Shown piece after piece: positions 20,709-30,823 of a DNA stretch of 64,000 bases. The position numbers and the translations under genes are program-made. Origin of the DNA: Desulfallas sp. Bu1-1 (GTDB lineage Bacteria; Bacillota; Desulfotomaculia; Desulfotomaculales; Desulfallaceae); assembly GCF_015594625.1 (NCBI RefSeq), contig NZ_JADNRQ010000009.1, positions 48,289-112,288 of the forward strand, in the 5' to 3' direction. Below the pieces are notes generated by a model. That model did not search any database. It was not told where the DNA came from and saw only the letters and a program-made list of their open reading frames with translations. Within the stretch, counting starts at the first letter, position 1. Each line of letters opens with the position of its first letter.

Positions 20709-22610
20709 TCACGTGCGCTTGAACATGGCGTCTAATTCGCGCCTGGTAATAGAAATTACTGTTGGCCTGCCATGTGGACAAGTGTACGGTTCGCCGGCCC
20801 GCGCCAGACGGTTGACCAAAACCTGCATCGCGTCAGCGGACAGCCTTTCCCCCCCCTTCACGGCCGCTTTGCACGCCATTATAGACGCCAGTTCATAATT
20901 TACCCTGTTATTATTCACCTTACCTCTTACCATTATAGTTTCGACAAGGTCCAAAATGATCCGCTCGCCCTCGCCGGCGGAACAATCCGCCGGAATGCCC
21001 CGGAGCAAAAGACTGTCCCGTCCGAAGTCTTCAAAAACAAAACCTAAAGCCTCAAAGCTGGCTTTATATTCCCTAATTATATCTTTTTCATGAATTCGCA
21101 AATCAATATGCACCGGCGTTAGCAAAAACTGAATTTCCGGGCTGCCTTCGCTTAAAAGCTGATTATATTTTTCAAATAAAATCCGTTCATGGGCAGCGTG
21201 CTGGTCAATGATGTAAATTCCCTCGTCATTGCCGGCCACTATGTACATATTCATTAACTGCCCAACTACCTGCAGTTCAGGAAAGGGCTGCCGGTGGTAG
21301 TTCATTCGTGTTTCGGCAACCTGTTCTCCGCGCTCGCCTTCGTCCGGCCGGTATTTTTCCCCGACCGCGCCGGTGTCCGCCTCGTTTCCCGGTTTAAACG
21401 GGTAATGCGGGGCGTGGGGCGGGTTTTCCGCAACGGATGCTACGCTCGTTTCCGGTGCGTCTCCGGGGTTACGGGTAAAACTTGTATCACTGGTCTTTCG
21501 GGTTAAATTTGTTGATTCCGCCGGGCGCGACGGCTGGCTGGCCAGGTTTAACCGAAACGGTTCGCTTGTGGGCGGTAATTTCTTTTCCCCGAAATTTTCT
21601 CGTTTAATCGAGGGCACTAAACTTACCTCTTTCATGGCCCTGCGCACGCCCTGTGTTACCAGGGACGTCAGCTTATCTTCCATGTCGATTTTAATTTCCA
21701 TTTTGGAAGGATGTACATTGACGTCCACCATTTCAGGGGGTAACCTGAACGACAAAACCGCCACCGGGTAACGCCCCGTGGTCAATACCCCCCGGTAGGC
21801 TTCCTCAAGAGCGTTGTTAATTAACGGGCTGCGAATAACCCGCCCGTTAACCGCCAGTGTTATCTGCTGCCTTGTGCTACGGCTAAGATCCGGTTTTCCG
21901 ACGTAACCTTCCATAGTTATGCCCGAGTCTTGACAACTTACCGGCACCAGCATCTCCGCCGCGTTTAACCCGTACACGGAGACCAGTGCGTCCAGTGTTT
22001 TTCCCGAACCCGGCGTTCGCAATATCTCGCGCCCGTTGTGTTCCAGAGTAAACTTAACCCGGGGATTGATTAATGCCAGTTTATAAACAAGGTCGTTAAT
22101 TAATCCGGCCTCTGTGGATCTGGACCGGAGATGCTTGCGACGTGCGGGGGTGTTAAAAAAAATGTCCCGCACCGTAACGCTTGTCCCAGCAGGACAGCCA
22201 ACCGGTCCCGATTCCATAACCTTACCGCCATGAACGCGGATATGGTACCCTTCATTATTTCCCGGAACTCGTGTTTTTAGCGACACATCGGACACAGCGG
22301 CAATGCTGGGCAGCGCCTCACCTCTGAAACCCAGCGTTTCAATACGGTCCAGGTCCCCGGCATGTTTAATTTTACTGGTGGCATGACGTTGAAAAGCCAG
22401 GGGGGTATCCTCCTGGCTTATACCACATCCGTTATCAATTACGGAAATAAAGTCAATACCCCCACCACGAACGGATATATTGATGGAATCCGCCCCGGCA
22501 TCAAGAGCATTTTCCACCAGTTCCTTCACCACGGAGACAGGCCTTTCGACCACTTCACCAGCGGCGATTCTACAGGCCGTTTCCTCATCCAGCACAATGA
22601 TTTTTGGCAT
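20709..22610 (-). CDS. mutL: DNA mismatch repair protein MutL
   Basis: 633 residues. GHKL ATPase motifs ELVENALDAGA, DNGCGI and TLGFRGEAL in the N-terminal domain, a low-complexity linker at about 345-440, and the dimerisation/endonuclease domain with DQHAAHERI and CPHGRPT at the C-terminus. The last two motifs belong to MutL proteins with nicking activity. Acts with MutS, encoded 3.4 kb upstream on the same strand. Confidence 0.97.
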   Translation of the reverse strand: MPKIIVLDEETACRIAAGEVVERPVSVVKELVENALDAGADSINISVRGGGIDFISVIDNGCGISQEDTPLAFQRHATSKIKHAGDLDRIETLGFRGEALPSIAAVSDVSLKTRVPGNNEGYHIRVHGGKVMESGPVGCPAGTSVTVRDIFFNTPARRKHLRSRSTEAGLINDLVYKLALINPRVKFTLEHNGREILRTPGSGKTLDALVSVYGLNAAEMLVPVSCQDSGITMEGYVGKPDLSRSTRQQITLAVNGRVIRSPLINNALEEAYRGVLTTGRYPVAVLSFRLPPEMVDVNVHPSKMEIKIDMEDKLTSLVTQGVRRAMKEVSLVPSIKRENFGEKKLPPTSEPFRLNLASQPSRPAESTNLTRKTSDTSFTRNPGDAPETSVASVAENPPHAPHYPFKPGNEADTGAVGEKYRPDEGERGEQVAETRMNYHRQPFPELQVVGQLMNMYIVAGNDEGIYIIDQHAAHERILFEKYNQLLSEGSPEIQFLLTPVHIDLRIHEKDIIREYKASFEALGFVFEDFGRDSLLLRGIPADCSAGEGERIILDLVETIMVRGKVNNNRVNYELASIMACKAAVKGGERLSADAMQVLVNRLARAGEPYTCPHGRPTVISITRRELDAMFKRT

Positions 22611-22620
22611 ATTTCCCGCT

Positions 22621-23985
22621 TTACCCCTCAGTTATCCATTCTTTTTGTTTCTTTTTATCATACGAAATGCAGGTATCGGTCGACTTATCCTGCAGGTAAA
22701 GGTAATCAAAACTGCGTTCCGTTTTACGCTTAAATTCTTCATACAGGTCATAGGCCTCGCTCTGACAGGAGTTGCAAGCTTGAAAGGGTATGGAAACGGC
22801 AAAAATTCTGACCGGTTCACGGTATCCTCTTTCCGCGCGCGATTCAATAACAATATAGCCGGGACAGTCGGGGCAAAGCCGGACCTTTTCCAATTGGTCC
22901 TCCTCGATATAATCAGTGTCGTAATAGATGGATTTTTTACGCTGGTAGAACTTGCCTGTGCCGAATATCTTTTGGAGGTCTACCTGGTCCCGTTTCTCCC
23001 AGGTTTCCAGCAACTGGTCCACCATCCGGTGCACGTTGGATATCCTGTCGGGGCTCTCCTTGAACCGGCCCGGCCAGTAATCCGGTTCCATCACGTAGGA
23101 ATAATCTGCGCCGGCCAGTGCCAAAATGATAGCTAAATTAACATACGGCAGCGCGGATTCAATGGCATACCCGCCTTCAAGGACCGCCAGGTGAGGCTTT
23201 AATTTTTTGGTAAAATCGGCGTAGGCCCTGGCGGTAAACCGCATGCTCCCGAGTGGATCGGTATAATGGTTGTCCTGCCCGGCCGAATTGATGATGATTT
23301 CCGGCTGAAACTCCTTAACCACCGGCAATACCAGGTTATCCACCACGTACATGAAGGTATCGTCTGTGGTTCCCGGGGGCAGGGGCACGTTCAGCGTTCT
23401 GGCATAGGCCCCGGGGCCTCCTAGTTCATGGGTAAAACCAGTTCCGGGGAAAATTGTGCGCCCGTCCTGGTGAAAAGATATAAATAAAACATCCGGATCG
23501 TGGTAGAAAATGTCCTGGGTGCCGTCGCCATGGTGGGCGTCCGAATCAACAATGGCTATTTTTTTAATTCCATGCCTGCGGCGCAAGTATTCCACTAAAA
23601 TAGCTTCATTATTAATGCTACAAAATCCACGGTTACCATGCACGACGCGCATGGCATGGTGTCCCGGCGGTCGAACCAGGGCAAACCCGTTTTTGATTTC
23701 CTTGTTGATAATACTATCCCCCAGTTGCAGGGTCGACCCGGCCGCAATTAGATGCGCTTCGGTAACCTGGCTTTGGACCCTCGGTACGCAGAAATGAGTC
23801 CTGGCAATATCATGCAACGTTGCCAGGCGAGGAGCATACTCCTTGATCTGTGGCAGATCCATTACGCCCTCTTCGAAAATCTGATCCCGAGTATAAAGCA
23901 ACCTTTCTTCACGTTCGGGGTGTGTGGGCGATATCGCCCAGTCAAAAGCCGGAAAAAATATCAGCCCTGTTTTATCACTATTCAT
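22621..23985 (-). CDS. Histone deacetylase-family hydrolase with C-terminal zinc-ribbon-like extension
   Basis: 454 residues. Arginase/deacetylase fold: PPGHHA, DSDAHHGDGTQDIF and GQDNHYTDPLG contain the catalytic histidines and zinc aspartates/histidine. After about residue 310 there is an extra region with two cysteine pairs, CPDCPGY and CNSCQSE, which could hold a zinc ion. Family members deacetylate polyamines, acetoin-related or protein substrates; the substrate here is unknown. It starts one base after the stop of the hydantoinase gene. Confidence 0.88.
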   Translation of the reverse strand: MNSDKTGLIFFPAFDWAISPTHPEREERLLYTRDQIFEEGVMDLPQIKEYAPRLATLHDIARTHFCVPRVQSQVTEAHLIAAGSTLQLGDSIINKEIKNGFALVRPPGHHAMRVVHGNRGFCSINNEAILVEYLRRRHGIKKIAIVDSDAHHGDGTQDIFYHDPDVLFISFHQDGRTIFPGTGFTHELGGPGAYARTLNVPLPPGTTDDTFMYVVDNLVLPVVKEFQPEIIINSAGQDNHYTDPLGSMRFTARAYADFTKKLKPHLAVLEGGYAIESALPYVNLAIILALAGADYSYVMEPDYWPGRFKESPDRISNVHRMVDQLLETWEKRDQVDLQKIFGTGKFYQRKKSIYYDTDYIEEDQLEKVRLCPDCPGYIVIESRAERGYREPVRIFAVSIPFQACNSCQSEAYDLYEEFKRKTERSFDYLYLQDKSTDTCISYDKKKQKEWITEG

Positions 23986-25665
23986 TTAAAATCCACCCCT
24001 TGATCCAATATGCCCCATGATACCCCTGGAAGTCTGTACGCAAATATCATAAATCCTCCCGGTTGTTACCCAGTTGCGGACCATGGTAAATACATCCTTC
24101 CGGGTAACTTCCGTTTTTTCAATCATCGTTTCAAGCCCATAATTTTCCGCCCTTTTTCTTAGCCACTCATTTGCCAGAAGCAATGCATCCTCTTCGCTAA
24201 ACGGGTCTTTGTCAATTTTACCCTGGTAACCTTCCTCTTCAACGGTGTAATAGCCTTGCTCCGTATCGGCGCGCAAGCTTACCTGCAAGGTGGGTAATGC
24301 AACCGCCGCCCCGATGGCATTGGCCACGCGGGCATAAGGCGGTATCACCGGGTAGCAACCGATCCTGGCCGCTATTTGGGTAATAAAGCCCGCGGCCCCG
24401 CCGCCAACCCCAACCACCGTTCGGGGGCGTTCCTTGCGCTTTTGTAGAACCTCCCACACCCGGTAGGCCGGTTCCTGCTGCCATTGTAAAAACATCATTT
24501 CTATTTCCTGAACGATCATGTCAACAACCAAGTTGGTAACATAGCTGGCAACGTCGTTACAGCTCATCCCCAGCGGCTGGCCAATTGATTCCATAGCCTC
24601 ACATGCCTTATCCAGGTTGCCCAGGTTGGTTAGCCCGAGCACCCTTAAGGCGTCGGTCGGTGTGGGCATCGGCCCCCCCAGACAGTAGGGCGCTCCCAGC
24701 CTTTCCGAATAAAGTAAAATCTCCTTACCAACCCGTTCCACGACGCTGTCGCCGCCCACGGGAACGGATTTTACAGCCAGAGCGCGAACCTGTGTAAGTT
24801 GGTCGTATACCCGGGCTCCCCTGGAAGAGAGTAACGGCTGGCCGCTTAAAATCAGGGCCAGATCGGTTGTGGTGCCGCCGATATCCACGACAACCGATGT
24901 TTCTCCCGGCGGAATTAATGCCTGCACGCCCAGCGTACTCGCCGCGGGACCGCTGAAAATGGTTTCTATGGGCATACCGGCAACTTTGCTTAAGGGCATC
25001 GTGCCGCCGTCGGCCTTAAGTATATAAACAGTTCCTTTAATGCCGCGCCTGGACAGTGCTTCGTTGACGGAATCAACAAAAAACGAGTATTTGTCCCTGG
25101 TGGCGCAGGTCAGCATGGTGGACACCACGCGCCTGGGAAAGCTCAGTTGACCGGCCACCTGGTGGCCCATTTCCACCTGCCAATCCGGGTTATACTGCTT
25201 AACTCTGGAGGCAACTTCCTTTTCATGTTTATTGTTTCGTACGGAAAACTTACCGACCACCGCTACTTTTTTATAACCCTTGGCGCTCAGATTATTAACC
25301 GCGTTTTGAATTTCCTCGTGGCGCAGAGGCATGATTTCCCGGCCTCGATAATCAATGGCGCCGGATATAATGTATGTATCGGTATTATATTGATAATGCG
25401 CATGGCTTAAACCGGGTCCGGGGATTAAGATCAAGCCTACTGGATCGTATTTTTTTTCGGCGATTAAATTTGTTATTAAAGTCGTGCTAAAAACCACTCG
25501 CTCAATTAATTCCGCGGGCACACCCTTCATAATCTGATCAAGTGCCTTCAGCAAGGACGTTAGAATATTATCGCTGCTGGGTACCTTGGCGGTAGCCATC
25601 ACCAGGCCATTATCCAGCAGTACGGCGTCGGTACATGTTCCTCCAACATCGATGCCGATATACAT
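23986..25665 (-). CDS. Hydantoinase/oxoprolinase family protein
   Basis: 559 residues, HyuA-like actin-fold ATPase. YIGIDVGGTCTDAVLLD is the phosphate-1 loop; SGPAASTLGVQ and VVVDIGGTTTDLALI the second loop. The family hydrolyses cyclic amides with ATP. The usual HyuB partner is absent, and the gene is followed directly by the deacetylase-like gene, so both may act on one amide substrate (inference). Confidence 0.88.
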   Translation of the reverse strand: MYIGIDVGGTCTDAVLLDNGLVMATAKVPSSDNILTSLLKALDQIMKGVPAELIERVVFSTTLITNLIAEKKYDPVGLILIPGPGLSHAHYQYNTDTYIISGAIDYRGREIMPLRHEEIQNAVNNLSAKGYKKVAVVGKFSVRNNKHEKEVASRVKQYNPDWQVEMGHQVAGQLSFPRRVVSTMLTCATRDKYSFFVDSVNEALSRRGIKGTVYILKADGGTMPLSKVAGMPIETIFSGPAASTLGVQALIPPGETSVVVDIGGTTTDLALILSGQPLLSSRGARVYDQLTQVRALAVKSVPVGGDSVVERVGKEILLYSERLGAPYCLGGPMPTPTDALRVLGLTNLGNLDKACEAMESIGQPLGMSCNDVASYVTNLVVDMIVQEIEMMFLQWQQEPAYRVWEVLQKRKERPRTVVGVGGGAAGFITQIAARIGCYPVIPPYARVANAIGAAVALPTLQVSLRADTEQGYYTVEEEGYQGKIDKDPFSEEDALLLANEWLRKRAENYGLETMIEKTEVTRKDVFTMVRNWVTTGRIYDICVQTSRGIMGHIGSRGGF

Positions 25666-26006
25666 TCACTCCACCCCCAAGACCCACATCAATTCATCTA
25701 TATTAAATTACTGATTTTGCTTCAAAAATCGCCTACTTCTATCTGGCGCTCCGGCGGTATCAATCGTTCGTTTCGCAATTTTACCCTTGAGGCCGGTGAA
25801 GCTTGTAGTTAACGCTTGCAACTTACTGCCTAACTACTTCTTCACGCCCTAAGGGGTCATGGCTCTTGGGATATGACGGGCTAGGGACCGCATCCAGTGC
25901 TCCACACACTCCGGAAATCCGCCGGATCACCTGCCGCTGTGGTGTTTTTGCAGCAAAATCAATACTTAATTCTTCGAACTAGTGTTTATATCCTGATTAA
26001 AAATAC
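25666..26006. other. 340-bp gene-free stretch with a short open frame and a tandem repeat
   Basis: No recognised gene. On the minus strand a frame of about 42 codons (about 25820-25955; ISGVCGALDAVPSPSYP, HDPLGREEVVRQ then stop) looks protein-like but has no start and no family I recognise; it may be decayed coding DNA. The end next to mutS holds the tandem repeat listed separately. Confidence 0.4.
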
Positions 26007-26036
26007 TTAATTCTTCGAACCAGTGTCAATATCCTG
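25961..26036. repeat. 35-bp tandem near-duplication of the mutS 3' end
   Basis: The bases 25961-25995 and 26002-26036 are the same 35-mer with a few differences (both begin AATACTTAATTCTTCGAAC and end ATATCCTG). The second copy encodes the last MutS residues and stop; the first is a non-coding copy just downstream. Confidence 0.85.
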
Positions 26037-28658
26037 CAATAACCTATTTTCCATCTTCACTTCACATTCTATTTTTTGTTTCCAGCGGGCCAACAAGTTT
26101 AATGCATCAAGTGGTGTTAACCGCATAATATCCAAGTTCGTAATTTCCTCAAGAATAAACTTATTAGGACAACCGTTACATTGTTCCGGTGGTTGGCCAC
26201 TTACAGTTTTTTTGTTTCCTGCTTCCAAATATACGGCGATTTTTTTTTCGACTCCATTACGCATTTCCAGTTCCGCCAGTATATTTTTCGCCCGGCTTAA
26301 AATCGCTTCCGGTAAATCGGCCAGCCGGGCCACCTGGATTCCGTAACTCCTGTCCACTTTGCCGGGGAGGACTTTACGTAAAAATATAATTTCGTCATTT
26401 TTTTCCCGCACGCTAACTGTATAATTACGCACGCCCGGCAAGTCCTCCAAATCGGTCAACTCATGGTAATGTGTAGAAAAAAGGGTTCTGGCTCCTATTT
26501 CCTGATGTATGTACTCCACCAGCGCCCTGGCAATACTGATACCGTCATAGGTACTGGTACCCCTGCCCACTTCATCCATGATAATTAAGCTTTTTGCGGT
26601 TGCATTTTTTACAATTTCCCTGCATTCGCTCATTTCCACCATAAATGTGCTTCGACCTCCCGCCAGGTCGTCAGCAGCACCGATACGGGTGAAAATCCTG
26701 TCCACCACACCAATTTCGGCGCTGGAAGAAGGAACAAAACTACCAGCCTGTGCCATTAACGTAATCAGGGCGACCTGGCGCATATAAGTGCTTTTGCCGG
26801 CCATGTTAGGGCCGGTCAGCAAAATTATCCCATGTTCATCCAACAAAGTATCGTTCGGCACAAAATTACCGGCTCCCAAAACCCGTTCTACCACCGGGTG
26901 CCTGCCGTCGCGTATGATGATCTTGTTGCCGTTATTCACCACGGGACGCACGTAATTGGCTCTTTCGGCAACCTCGGCCAGAGACGCCAGCGCATCCAGT
27001 TTGGCCAGTTGCCTGGCTGTATTTTGAACGCGATAAAGTTCATCTGCCAGTTTCTGTCTTATGTCGCTAAATAACTGGTATTCCAACTGAACCAGCCGGT
27101 CTTCCGCACCCATAATCATTTCTTCGTATTCTTTGATCTGGGGAGTAATGAACCTCTCCGCGTTGACCAAAGTCTGACGACGAATATAATAATCCGGCAC
27201 CTGGCCCAGGTTGGACTTGGTTACTTCAAGGTAATAACCAAAAACCTTGTTATAACCTACTTTCAACGATTTGATGCCGGTTTTTTCCCTTTCCTCAGCC
27301 TCAACTCTGGCCAGCCAATCCTTCGCATTCCTGCTGGCAGCACGCAGGCGGTCTACTTCGGGATGGTAACCGTTTTTGATAATTCCTCCGTCCCTCACGG
27401 AAACCGGGGGTTCTTCCGCAATGGCTGCGTGCAAAAGGTCATTCAGGTCGCGCATGTCATCAAGATCATTCCTGATATCAACCAGCAACGCAGAGCCGCA
27501 TTGATTCAACAGGCCTTTCAGGGCGGGTAAAACATCAAAGGATTTTCTTATTGCCAGTAAATCCCTCGCATTGGCAGTACCATAAGCAACTCGGCTTGCC
27601 AGTCTTTCCAGGTCGTAAACCTGCCGCAAGGCATCCTTGATTTTCTTGCGCAGTATTATATTACCTGTCAGTTCCTCAACCGCATCAAGGCGCATGTTGA
27701 TCTGGCGCGTATCCACCAGCGGCTGCTCGAGCCATAATTTTAGCAACCTACCGCCCATGGCCGTGTCGGTATTGTCCAGCACCCAGATCAGCGTACCCCA
27801 ACGCGAGCCGTCCCTGATGGAACTAGTCAGTTCCAGGTTGCGCCGGGAAGCAGCGTCCATTTTCATATACTGTCCGGTAAAATAAACTTTTGGTTGATTA
27901 ATCTGCTTGAGTGTTCTTTTCTGCGTTTCCTCCAGGTAACAAATCACAGCACCGGCAGCCCTTACACCGTAAACCGGCCTGAAAGCTTCCCCTTCAAGCC
28001 AATGGCTCCCGAATTGACGGTTCATCAGCTCCACAGCCGCTTCATATTGATACTTTGCATCGTCCAGTACGGTGATTACACCGGCCGGCTTGGGAACCCG
28101 GCATTTGACCGTTTCCAGGTCCTTCCGGGCCACCAGTACTTCAGCGGGGTCAAGGCGTGACATTTCATCGACAAGCTCCGCAAAAGCGCTTGGGCCTGCA
28201 AATTCCGTAATCGTAAATAATCCCGTGGAAACGTCGGTACAAGCCAGCCCACATCCATCGTCTTCCACAATAATTGAAACCAGGTAATTATTGCTCTTGT
28301 CATCCAGGCATTGCCCTTCAATCACTGTGCCGGGGGTAACCACTCGGATAACCTCCCTTTTAACCAGTCCCCTGGCCTGCCTGGGATCCTCCATTTGCTC
28401 GCAAATGGCCACCCGGCGGCCTTTTTCGATAAGGCGGGCAATGTAGGACTCCGCCGCATGGTGGGGCACCCCGCACATGGGCACTTTCTCCCCTCCCCCT
28501 CCATCCCGGGAGGTTAGGGTTATTTCCAGGTCCTTGGAAGCAATTATAGCGTCATCAAAAAACATTTCATAAAAATCGCCCATGCGAAAGAATAAAATGC
28601 AATCCTGGTAATTCCGTTTAACCTGCAGGTACTGTTCAATCATTGGGGTATAAGCCAC
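26007..28658 (-). CDS. mutS: DNA mismatch repair protein MutS
   Basis: 883 residues. N-terminal mismatch wedge FFRMGDFYEMFF with the Phe-x-Glu pair, connector and lever regions, then the ATPase with Walker A TGPNMAGKSTYMRQ, DELGRGTST-type Walker B (MDEVGRGTSTYDG) and FSTHYHEL. Starts at GTG with TAGGAGGGAA upstream and its own promoter-like sequence. Near the C-terminus there is a Cys pair (CNGCPNK) not typical of all MutS proteins. Confidence 0.97.
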   Translation of the reverse strand: MAYTPMIEQYLQVKRNYQDCILFFRMGDFYEMFFDDAIIASKDLEITLTSRDGGGGEKVPMCGVPHHAAESYIARLIEKGRRVAICEQMEDPRQARGLVKREVIRVVTPGTVIEGQCLDDKSNNYLVSIIVEDDGCGLACTDVSTGLFTITEFAGPSAFAELVDEMSRLDPAEVLVARKDLETVKCRVPKPAGVITVLDDAKYQYEAAVELMNRQFGSHWLEGEAFRPVYGVRAAGAVICYLEETQKRTLKQINQPKVYFTGQYMKMDAASRRNLELTSSIRDGSRWGTLIWVLDNTDTAMGGRLLKLWLEQPLVDTRQINMRLDAVEELTGNIILRKKIKDALRQVYDLERLASRVAYGTANARDLLAIRKSFDVLPALKGLLNQCGSALLVDIRNDLDDMRDLNDLLHAAIAEEPPVSVRDGGIIKNGYHPEVDRLRAASRNAKDWLARVEAEEREKTGIKSLKVGYNKVFGYYLEVTKSNLGQVPDYYIRRQTLVNAERFITPQIKEYEEMIMGAEDRLVQLEYQLFSDIRQKLADELYRVQNTARQLAKLDALASLAEVAERANYVRPVVNNGNKIIIRDGRHPVVERVLGAGNFVPNDTLLDEHGIILLTGPNMAGKSTYMRQVALITLMAQAGSFVPSSSAEIGVVDRIFTRIGAADDLAGGRSTFMVEMSECREIVKNATAKSLIIMDEVGRGTSTYDGISIARALVEYIHQEIGARTLFSTHYHELTDLEDLPGVRNYTVSVREKNDEIIFLRKVLPGKVDRSYGIQVARLADLPEAILSRAKNILAELEMRNGVEKKIAVYLEAGNKKTVSGQPPEQCNGCPNKFILEEITNLDIMRLTPLDALNLLARWKQKIECEVKMENRLLQDIDTGSKN

Positions 28659-28678
28659 TGCTGTTCCCTCCTAGGGAC

Positions 28679-28705
28679 ATTATAACACAGTGTTAAATAA
28701 TTCAA
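28679..28705 (-). promoter_or_regulatory. Probable mutS promoter
   Basis: On the minus strand TATAAT (28684-28679) is preceded by TTGAAT about 15 bases away, with an AACACTGTGTT dyad between them. It would give a very short leader in front of the mutS ribosome site. Spacing is shorter than ideal. Confidence 0.4.
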
Positions 28706-28735
28706 AATAAAACCCCGGCTTATAAAGCCAGGGTT
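28704..28735 (-). terminator. Terminator after ylbF-like gene
   Basis: AACCCCGGCTT and AAGCCAGGGTT (28711-28735) pair with one mismatch and are followed on the minus strand by TTATTTT. Confidence 0.7.
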
Positions 28736-28745
28736 AGTTGCCGTG

Positions 28746-29126
28746 TTAGTCACCACAACCGCTGCATGAGGAACAACACTCGTCCGAGCAGGAAGCATGC
28801 TGGCCGGCTATGGCCTGGGATATAATGTTATTGATCTCTTCCAGTACCTTTTCAAAGTTTTGTTGCGCTTTAAAGAAATTATAAATTAAAGGATTATCCA
28901 GCATGGCTTTTTCGATTCTTTCCACATCTTCTTTCTGGCTTGATGTCAGCTCTTTACCTTGCCGCTGAATCGACATATATATTTTTTGCTTTTCTTTAAA
29001 TTCCTCAATAATTTTTTTAGCTTCCTCGTTTTGAAGCATTAACAGCTCGGCGTTTTTCATGTCAGCCAGTTCCCTTGATGCAGCTATCTCCTGGCCCAAC
29101 TCGTAAGCTTTTTCCAAAATCGACAC
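28746..29126 (-). CDS. YlbF/YmcA-family regulator with Cys-rich tail
   Basis: 126 residues, mostly helical, with NEEAKKIIEEFKEKQ typical of YlbF/YmcA proteins. In Bacillus these form a complex with YaaT that binds [4Fe-4S] clusters and affects RNase Y and sporulation/competence. The last 15 residues hold six cysteines (CSDECCSSCSGCGD), consistent with metal binding. Located 15 bases after miaB. Confidence 0.8.
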   Translation of the reverse strand: MSILEKAYELGQEIAASRELADMKNAELLMLQNEEAKKIIEEFKEKQKIYMSIQRQGKELTSSQKEDVERIEKAMLDNPLIYNFFKAQQNFEKVLEEINNIISQAIAGQHASCSDECCSSCSGCGD

Positions 29127-29141
29127 GACATTACCCCCATT

Positions 29142-30482
29142 TTAAAAATTATTTAAAACTACCTCGCCTACCAGATGTGTAAGGCTAAAACCAGTAATGC
29201 GCAAAAGCATCATCTGGCCTACCATGCCCCGTTCACCATGGAAAACCACGATCTTGTTCGTCCTCGTCCGGGCGCTCATAAGATCCGCATTGGTCTTGCT
29301 CGGGCCTTCCACCAGGCACTCCATGATTCTGCCAACTTCCCCCCGGTTTTTGCGCAGGGTAATCTCATTTTGCAGCTTGATGAGTTCTTGGATGCGCGCG
29401 CTTTTAATTTCTTCGGGCACCTGGTCTTCCCTTTTGGCAGCCGGAGTACCCCTTCTTTTGTTGTAAATAAAAGTAAACGCGCCGTCAAACTCAATTTTTT
29501 GGACCAGGTCAATGGTATCCGCAAAATCGGCATCCGTCTCACCGGGGAACCCTACCATGATATCCGTGGTCAGTGAAACACCCGGCACTGCCGACCTGAT
29601 TTTTCCCACCAGGGAAAAGTAATCTTCTCGGGTATACCCCCTGTTCATAAGTTTTAAAACGTGATTGCTACCCGCTTGTACGGGCAGGTGAATATGTTCG
29701 CAAACTTTTGGTAACCGGGCAATGGTTTTAATCAGTTTATCACAAAAGTCCCTCGGATGGGAAGTCATATAACGGATTCTTTCAATGCCCTCAATTTTAT
29801 TGACTTCCGTAAGCAGTTCAGCAAAATCCACATTGCTTTCCAAATCCTTACCGTAAGAATTAACATTTTGCCCCAACAGAGTAATATCCTTGTAACCCTG
29901 CCGGCCCAATTCCTCTATTTCCCGAATAATCGCTTCGGGCTGCCTGCTTCTTTCCCTGCCGCGTACGTAAGGAACAATACAGTAAGTGCAAAAGTTATTA
30001 CAGCCGTACATAATCGTCACCCAGGCTCTGACGCCGCCGGCCCTTTTCACGGGTACGCCCTCATTGATGGCCCCAGCTTCGGGCCATACGTCAATAACCT
30101 GTTGGCGACTATCATTTACACGGGCGATTAAATCGGGAAGTGTTTGAATGTTATGGGTTCCGAAGACAATATCTACGTACGGAAAACGCTGTTTAATTCT
30201 TCGCCCCATGTGTTCCTGCTGGCTCATGCACCCGCCCATGCCGATAATAAGCCCGGGCTTTTCTTTTTTTAGTTTTCCAAGCCTGCCTAAAAGGCCAAAA
30301 ACTTTATTTTCCGCGGTTTCACGCACGCAGCAGGTATTGATGATAATTATATCGGCCTCATTCTGCTCGTCCGTTGGGATATAACCGCAATGTTCCAGCA
30401 TGCCGGCAATTCGCTCGGAATCGTGTTCATTCATCTGGCAACCGAAGGTAATAATTTGATATTTGGGCATCATGTTTTCCAT
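29142..30482 (-). CDS. miaB: tRNA-2-methylthio-N6-dimethylallyladenosine synthase MiaB
   Basis: 446 residues. MTTase N-terminal domain (TFGCQMNEHDSE, CCVRETAE, GGCMSQQ cysteines for the auxiliary cluster), radical SAM motif CNNFCTYCIVPYVRGRERSR and a C-terminal TRAM domain (VEGPSK...). Thiomethylates i6A37 made by MiaA, encoded in the same chromosomal block. Confidence 0.97.
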   Translation of the reverse strand: MENMMPKYQIITFGCQMNEHDSERIAGMLEHCGYIPTDEQNEADIIIINTCCVRETAENKVFGLLGRLGKLKKEKPGLIIGMGGCMSQQEHMGRRIKQRFPYVDIVFGTHNIQTLPDLIARVNDSRQQVIDVWPEAGAINEGVPVKRAGGVRAWVTIMYGCNNFCTYCIVPYVRGRERSRQPEAIIREIEELGRQGYKDITLLGQNVNSYGKDLESNVDFAELLTEVNKIEGIERIRYMTSHPRDFCDKLIKTIARLPKVCEHIHLPVQAGSNHVLKLMNRGYTREDYFSLVGKIRSAVPGVSLTTDIMVGFPGETDADFADTIDLVQKIEFDGAFTFIYNKRRGTPAAKREDQVPEEIKSARIQELIKLQNEITLRKNRGEVGRIMECLVEGPSKTNADLMSARTRTNKIVVFHGERGMVGQMMLLRITGFSLTHLVGEVVLNNF

Positions 30483-30823
30483 GCTAACTAACTCCCCTCA
30501 ACGTTAACGTTAATTATTATATCATTGCATGGCAGCCACGCAAAATATATACATGAGTAATCTCGGAAACAGTAAAAAGAACCCGGGGAAAGAATGCAAT
30601 AATAACCAGGCAACCCCAATTTAAGCAATGGGATACAAATTAAAGCTGAGCAGAGCAAACACAAAGACAAGCGCTCCTAATTGCAAAAAATTGGAACTTA
30701 AAAAAGACAACAAAAACCCAAGCCTTCCTTGGAAGGTAACAAATGAAAATTATAATGGATAAACCAAATTTTTTTATCCTGGACTAATAGCATCAAATTA
30801 ATTTGTATTAGTCCATCCGTGAG
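30483..30823. other. Gene-free stretch with a hairpin, flanking transposase debris
   Basis: No gene seen. TGGACTAATA (30780-30789) and TATTAGTCCA (30806-30815) make a perfect 10-bp inverted repeat with a 16-base loop at the end of the transposase remnant. It could be a terminator-like hairpin or part of an element end; no matching copy of it was found on the other side. Confidence 0.4.

Noticed and set aside
30488..30670. 60-codon Cys-rich frame before miaB
   Set aside because: No ribosome site, atypical composition, and it lies in a decayed intergenic region.
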